A DNA stretch of 11,515 bases from Thalassiosira profunda (taxonomy: Eukaryota > Bacillariophyta > Thalassiosirophyceae > Thalassiosirales > Thalassiosiraceae), in assembly GCA_036939355.1 (NCBI GenBank), contig JALLAP010003585.1, positions 1 through 11,515 of the forward strand, in the 5' to 3' direction. Shown in pieces: positions 7,404 through 11,515 of this stretch. Numbering within the stretch: the stretch's first letter is position 1; every line of letters starts with the position of its first letter. The notes beneath the pieces were generated by a model. That model was not told the origin of the DNA. It made no database searches and saw only the letters and a program-made list of their open reading frames with translations. A program made the translations under genes and the position numbers.

Positions 7404-7869
7404 CGTTTGCTTTGGTTGGGTTGCTTCGCCTCAGGGGGGGTGTTTGTTCGCTGCTCACTTTGCGGCTTTGCCAGGTGGAAATGTACTACGTAAAAATGTA
7501 GGTACCTCTCAAAGATCCGGAGCACGGGAAAACAAAAACATGTCCGGAGCCTCTCCAAGCCTCTCCTCTCAAGCCTCTCTCTCGGCGGTCCAAGTGGACC
7601 ACCCGCGCCGCCCCCGCTCAATCCCTCTCCCCTGCCTCTCGGTCTCGCTCAGCACGCAGTCGGCGTGTCTCTAACCCCGTCCTTGAGAGGGTGTGTCGGT
7701 TGCGTGTGGTGGCGAGTGCGAGCCAAAGTCCGCGCGCGTTGCTGGGGGTGAGTTCAATTTAAGTTCATATGACACACAACGACACTTCGTTGCAGCCCGT
7801 GATCAACACAGCGCTATATCAATTGTGGCGGGCATGTTGATTGTCCATGTGGGTGGGATCTGACAGTTT
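7404..7869. promoter_or_regulatory. Divergent intergenic region between the membrane-protein and Smr-protein genes
   Basis: 466 bp separate the two ATGs, so both promoters should lie here. A CT-rich patch carries AGCCTCTC three times (7548, 7557, 7572). A GTGAGT at 7748 followed by CAG at 7793-7795 or at 7864-7866 could form a 5'-UTR intron of the Smr gene (48 or 119 bp); the longer option is closer to the intron sizes elsewhere in the window. No upstream in-frame ATG was found that would make it coding. Transcription starts cannot be placed by eye. Confidence 0.45.
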
Positions 7870-10500
7870 ATGAAGATGAAAGAAAGTGGTATCGCAAAAT
7901 GGTGCACGTGCGCACGTGAAGAAACGCTCCAGCAAATAATGCCAACTGCAAATGTTATTAGGACGATTGACTCATACGCCTCTATCTCTTCTGATAAACA
8001 GAAACGAGGAGCTGCAATGAGGGAGCCTGTTGCTGGAATATTGGCAGAGGACGCCGCCCGCGTCGAAATTCTGGTACTACGGCTCGAGAGACACGTCGAA
8101 AGGTTGTTAGAGAACCCCGACCAAATGCCAACTGAGGGGGAACTCGGTATGCTACGTGAAATTTCGCAGCCGCTGGAGAAGTCGATTTTCATAACGACCG
8201 ACCTGAGGGACAGGAAGAATGCCGCCATGAACTTGCTGAAATCAGCCTTTGGCAATGTCCCGAGTGAATGGCATCAAAATTGGGATGAAACAACCTCAGA
8301 TTACCTAGCACAGTCCGAAAAGCTGCACAAGGATTGTGATGAGATATGCATGAAGATAGACGCAGAGCAGAGTGACGCGGGGGCGGACGAGCTGATTCTA
8401 CAGACGCTTCAACTTGATCATAATGTTTCTTTCGACCGAGCGTCGCGGGATTTGCGTAGACGGCTAGCAATTGATGCAATGGCGGGGGACCGTGTAGGAG
8501 AGTCGAAATTCGAAGTACTCCGCGATGCACATCAACGCCTCTGCCAACAGGCAATTTCATCGCGGCAAATGCTGATGTCGCACAGAAATTTCAAGGTGAA
8601 GAAGCCATTGCTCAGCGAGGGCGAGATTGTTTGGGCGTACTCGGCATCAGACGCTGAAAAGCAACCTTGGCAAAGAGCCACCATCAAATCGCATCGGGAG
8701 CTGGGGAATGGGCATGGATATGGCCCGATTCGAATGTACACTGTGCATTTCCACCACAAACGAGAACCGGAGGAGATCAATGACTACGAGGTGAACACTT
8801 GGGGGACTAATAAGTACGACAGAGCGGAGTTCGACAGAGCGACTGTTTCAACATCGAACTCAGGTTGTATCAAACGAGCATTCGACGAAAACTCGAAGGA
8901 CCTGTGGGCGAAACAGATGGGTTGGTTTGTGGCGCTTCCAGGTGAGGAGGAACTTCATTTTTCCCGTTACTCAGATGCCCTCGCGGCATATGATACTCGA
9001 GTAATTGAGTGCCACGGCTTGAACGGAGGGTTTGAGGAAGGCCTGATATTTGATTATCGGTGGGACGATTACCGAGAAAGGGCGCACGATAAAAATGCAG
9101 CATCTGACCAAGCCAAACGTCGTTGCCACTTCCGGCAGCGAGTCCTGTTCATGAAAGAACATCTGCCAGAGGGCGATATGAAGCTAATCGGCGATGTCCT
9201 CGTCGAAATGACTGCGCCAGACCAACTGCTCATGACACCAAACGGCGTAGACGTCGATATGGTGAACGAATGCATTGCATACGTCTGGAGAAAGGCGCGG
9301 ATGAGCTTTTTGAATGGATGTGAGCAATCAATGAGGAGAAGTGTATTCCAACATGCACTGCTGAAGGACTTTGCCAACATGGTAAGTGCTGCTCTTATCC
9401 CTTTTGGGTAGAACGTACCTGATATTATGCTCACTCTAACTTTGTGTTGTCCAAAGGGAGCGCCAATTAATGGTCTGCTGATGAATTACATCAAAGCGGC
9501 CCCTGATATCGACACCTTCTCGTCGGATATGCCCCACATCGGATTGATGCATGACTCGTGCTCATCTCTTGACGAAATGTGCACGTATCTGAATGACAAC
9601 CTTCCAGAGAGGAAGTATCTGCTTATGCATGCACTTCACCCAAATGACATCACTTCTGAGTGGATCGCCATCGCAGACTCTGGGCCTGTTCAGGAGTATT
9701 TGAAAGCTCACGCGAAGCGAAACAACACGACAGTGAAGTCCCTCAGACTGAAATACAATGGCAGAGCCGTATTCCTGAGCAACATTCGTGACAAGTCCCC
9801 TCGAGAATTGGGAATGATTGATGGCACTCTAGAAGTTACATTCATACAATCTACTTCTGAGGAGGAACAATCCTCAAAGCCAAAGTCCCAATCGAGCAAT
9901 AGAAAGAGCAAGGGGAAGAAGAAGAAACAGCATAAAAAGAGCAACAAGAAGAGAACCACGCAACCGGCGTCGTTCGACAATGAAGGGGCGAAGCTGAAGG
10001 AGCAACATTCCCAGTCCTTATCGCGTGTGTTTGAAGAGGCGGACGCAACATTCCGGAACATTCGCCAGAAGCTCGAAGCCATGAACTTGGAACGCACGTT
10101 GCCAAAGGAGAAGAGGAGTCGGCCCAAACTCAAAGCGGAACCTGCGCAGCAGATCGACAATCCGCCTGCGGATGGCATCGCTGGGAAGGCCGGCAAAACG
10201 CATTTCATCATCCAGGTGGGCGAAACGAACAACTTGTACAATACGCGCGGCTCCAAACAATCTGCTGGCCGGATCGCTTGGGAGGTCGATCTGCACGGAT
10301 GCAGTCAAGAGGAGGCCCTGGCAAAACTCGACGAATGCCTCCCCGAATGGGTGGATACCGCAATGAAGGGCGAGTATCCCTGGGTCATTACGGCAAAGAT
10401 TGTGTGCGGCGGCGGCAGCCAGGTGCTGTCCGAGGCGGTCGAGGGGTGGATCAAGCGCAATCCGAACGTATCGAATGCGCCGAAGAACCTCTACGCTTAG
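7870..10500 (+). CDS. Smr-domain protein with Tudor/Agenet-like and ubiquitin-like segments
   Basis: Two exons, 7870-9381 and 9457-10500 (75-bp intron, GTAAGT donor, CAAAG acceptor, phase 0), 851 residues, stop TAG. The ATG at 7870 follows an in-frame TGA at 7861. Residues ~1-245 are charged and helical-looking. Residues ~250-308 (EGEIVWAYSASD, YGPIRMYTVHFHHKREPEEI) resemble a Tudor/Agenet-type barrel. Residues ~595-633 (LRLKYNGRAVFLSNIRDKSP, then RELGMIDGTLEVTF) look like part of a ubiquitin-like fold; a Lys-rich linker (KGKKKKQHKKSNKKR) and a coiled-coil-like stretch follow. The C-terminus (about 778-851) is a Smr domain with VDLHG (10285-10299) for the LDxH motif and VCGGGS (10402-10419) for the TGxG motif. 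Smr domains in general bind nucleic acid and some are nucleases acting on DNA or RNA. The substrate here is unknown. The last ~250 bp are GC-richer than the rest, consistent with a conserved domain. The two N-terminal domain calls are tentative; the Smr call is firm. Confidence 0.85.
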
Positions 10501-10674
10501 ACGTATGAGAACAGGCGCATGAAAATGAGAGAGGCTTCTCTCAACTGATTGAGCCCAAAGCAGCCCAGACGAGGGCTCTGCTTTGGAGGCTTCTTTCTCT
10601 TGACGACGTGCTTTTAATTTCTCCTCATACATAAAATGCACACTTGAACACTACATAGCCGGCTCAATATCAAC
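10501..10674. other. Short convergent intergenic region
   Basis: The Smr gene (plus) and the cysteine-rich gene (minus) end 174 bp apart, tail to tail. The stretch contains GAGAGGCTTCTCTC (10530-10543), a small palindrome-like sequence, and AAGCAGCCC...GGGCTCTGCTTT (about 10557-10583), which can pair imperfectly. Either could affect 3'-end formation; this is a weak inference. Confidence 0.35.
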
Positions 10675-11479
10675 TCAAGCCCTGCACGCGCCACCTTGCG
10701 TGGTCACGTTGCCATCAGGATTCCAGCATGAGGGGGCAAAAATACCGTAGCAAGGGTCGGCGGCGTTGCAGGTGGACGACACGCAAAATTTATCCTCCGA
10801 ATCAAACGCCTGGCCGTCGCAGGTGCAAGGATCGCCAATGGTGCAGTCGGCGCACGCGTCGAGGGCGGCCCCGGACCCCAAGCACTCGTCGTAGACGGAA
10901 TCTCCCGGGGAACCTCCATCCTGGGCGCAGCACGCCGTAAGGTTCCCGAAGGCCGGAAGAGGTCCGTCGTAGTCGCAGTCGGCCCGGAGGCAGATCCTAT
11001 CGGGGTTCGGGGCGATCCACTTCCGTTCCTCGCAGTCGCAGCACTCGTCCACCGACTGGTACCAGAATCCATTTCTCCCGTTGTTTTGGCCACAGTCGGT
11101 AATGTCGTCGTACGGGCCCGCGTTATAGATGTCGCTGGGCAGGGTCGTTCCGTCGGCGAAGGGGTTCGTCTCGTTGCAGGGCGTTCGAATACAGTATCCG
11201 GAGAGACTCTCATCGCTGTCGAAGCCGAAGTAGAACTTTCCGTCCGTGCATACGTTACACTCGGTCGGGCTGCTGGTCGGGGTTTGAGTCGGGTTCTTCG
11301 TCGGCGATTCGGTCGGATTCGTCGTGGGAGACTGCAGGAAGGACATCGCAGCACGGCAATGCGTCAGAGATGTGAGGCTCCGTCATCCACTCGCAAGATA
11401 TGCGCAGGGCATCCAAAGTGATTGTACTCACCTCCGTGGGATTCTTCGTCGGCGATTCGGTCGGATTCTTCGTGGGAGA
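10675..11479 (-). CDS. Secreted-type cysteine-rich protein with Ser-Pro-Thr linkers (5' end outside window)
   Basis: Minus-strand exons 11479-11432 (48 nt) and 11331-10675 (stop TGA 10677-10675), separated by a 100-bp GT-AG intron (11431-11332). The 48-nt exon is preceded by a CAG acceptor (11482-11480), so 11515-11480 is the end of another intron and the start codon lies beyond the right edge. An in-frame ATG inside that intron is not a credible start. The visible protein opens with SPTKNPTESPTKNPTE and a second copy ending TQTPTSSPTE, a likely extended and possibly O-glycosylated or phosphorylated linker. It continues with ~185 residues containing 22 cysteines (CNVC, ECCDC, ACC, CADC, CTC motifs), rich in Asp, Gly and Asn, with NET, NLT and NVT N-glycosylation sequons. 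No catalytic motif is seen. The linkers and disulfide-type composition resemble the other surface-type protein in this window, but the Cys spacing differs. Extracellular or cell-wall location is inference. Confidence 0.8.
11284..11479 (-). repeat. Duplicated 48-nt SPT/NPT linker module, one copy a separate exon
   Basis: The exon 11479-11432 and the first 48 nt of the next exon (11331-11284) match at about 42 of 48 positions. Both start directly after a TGCAG acceptor with TCTCCCACGA. The first copy ends at a GTGAGT donor; the second continues into the cysteine-rich exon. Both junctions are phase 0, so copies can be added or skipped without changing frame. Confidence 0.85.
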
Positions 11480-11515
11480 CTGCATGCGTGAGATGAGATG
11501 AGCACTGATGTGAGC

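Noticed and set aside
6712..7493. Long frames on both strands (about 245 codons each) overlapping the membrane-protein gene
   Set aside because: Neither has hydrophobic segments or domains, and both overlap a gene with a clean splice joining two halves of a membrane helix.
11461..11485. In-frame ATG just upstream of the 48-nt SPT exon as the start of the right-hand gene
   Set aside because: It overlaps a CATGCAG splice acceptor and would give a protein without a signal peptide; the matching acceptor before the duplicated module shows that this is an internal exon.
1..11515. CRISPR arrays, tRNA or rRNA genes, bacterial operons or viral structural genes
   Set aside because: No spaced direct repeats, no cloverleaf or rRNA-like sequence recognised by eye, and the genes have eukaryotic introns. 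A tRNA search program was not available, so a divergent tRNA could be missed.

Overview
The window looks like nuclear DNA of a diatom, most probably a centric diatom of the Thalassiosirales. The reasons are: short GT-AG introns (78-165 bp, mostly GTGAGT or GTAAGT donors); two secreted-type cysteine-rich proteins with Ser-Pro-Thr (SPT) linkers of the kind common in diatom cell-surface proteins; a CxxC/F-box gene with the 'NDDVVLSIASYL.ARDLGRL..TCRRFG' signature that I associate from memory with expanded Thalassiosira families; and a Smr-domain protein of a diatom-like type. No bacterial operon structure, ribosome binding sites or RNA genes were seen. The species assignment is an inference.

Layout. 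1-226 (minus): 5' end of an unrecognised basic protein that runs off the left edge. 227-1839: long non-genic stretch with a (GA)11 microsatellite, a foldback/MITE-like element with ~80-bp inverted arms flanked by TA (670-916), and a 13-bp perfect inverted repeat (1514-1568) upstream of the next gene. 1840-3339 (plus): four-exon gene for a secreted, cysteine-rich, tandem-repeat protein (412 aa after splicing), with three near-identical 68-residue units. 4067-6172 (plus): a composite locus with CxxC pairs and an F-box, then a SNF2-ATPase-like lobe 1 whose catalytic motifs are all replaced. The join between the halves (about 4800-4930) is unresolved: either a non-canonical intron or a frameshift. 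6336-7403 (minus): two-exon membrane protein (300 aa) with a Gly/Arg tail, convergent with the SNF2-like gene. 7870-10500 (plus): two-exon, 851-aa protein with a Tudor/Agenet-like segment, a ubiquitin-like segment, a Lys-rich linker and a C-terminal Smr domain; it is divergent from the membrane-protein gene. 10675-11479 and beyond (minus): 3' part of a second secreted-type protein with SPT linkers carried on a duplicated 48-nt phase-0 exon, followed by a 22-cysteine domain.

The genes do not form an obvious pathway. Two are candidate extracellular or cell-wall proteins, one is a membrane protein, and the others look intracellular (Zn/F-box with SNF2-like, and Ubl/Smr). The most interesting item is the SNF2-like lobe. 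Its structural core is easily recognised, yet Walker A, the DEGH box and motif III have all lost their key residues in an otherwise open, cleanly spliced frame, which makes it a candidate pseudo-ATPase.
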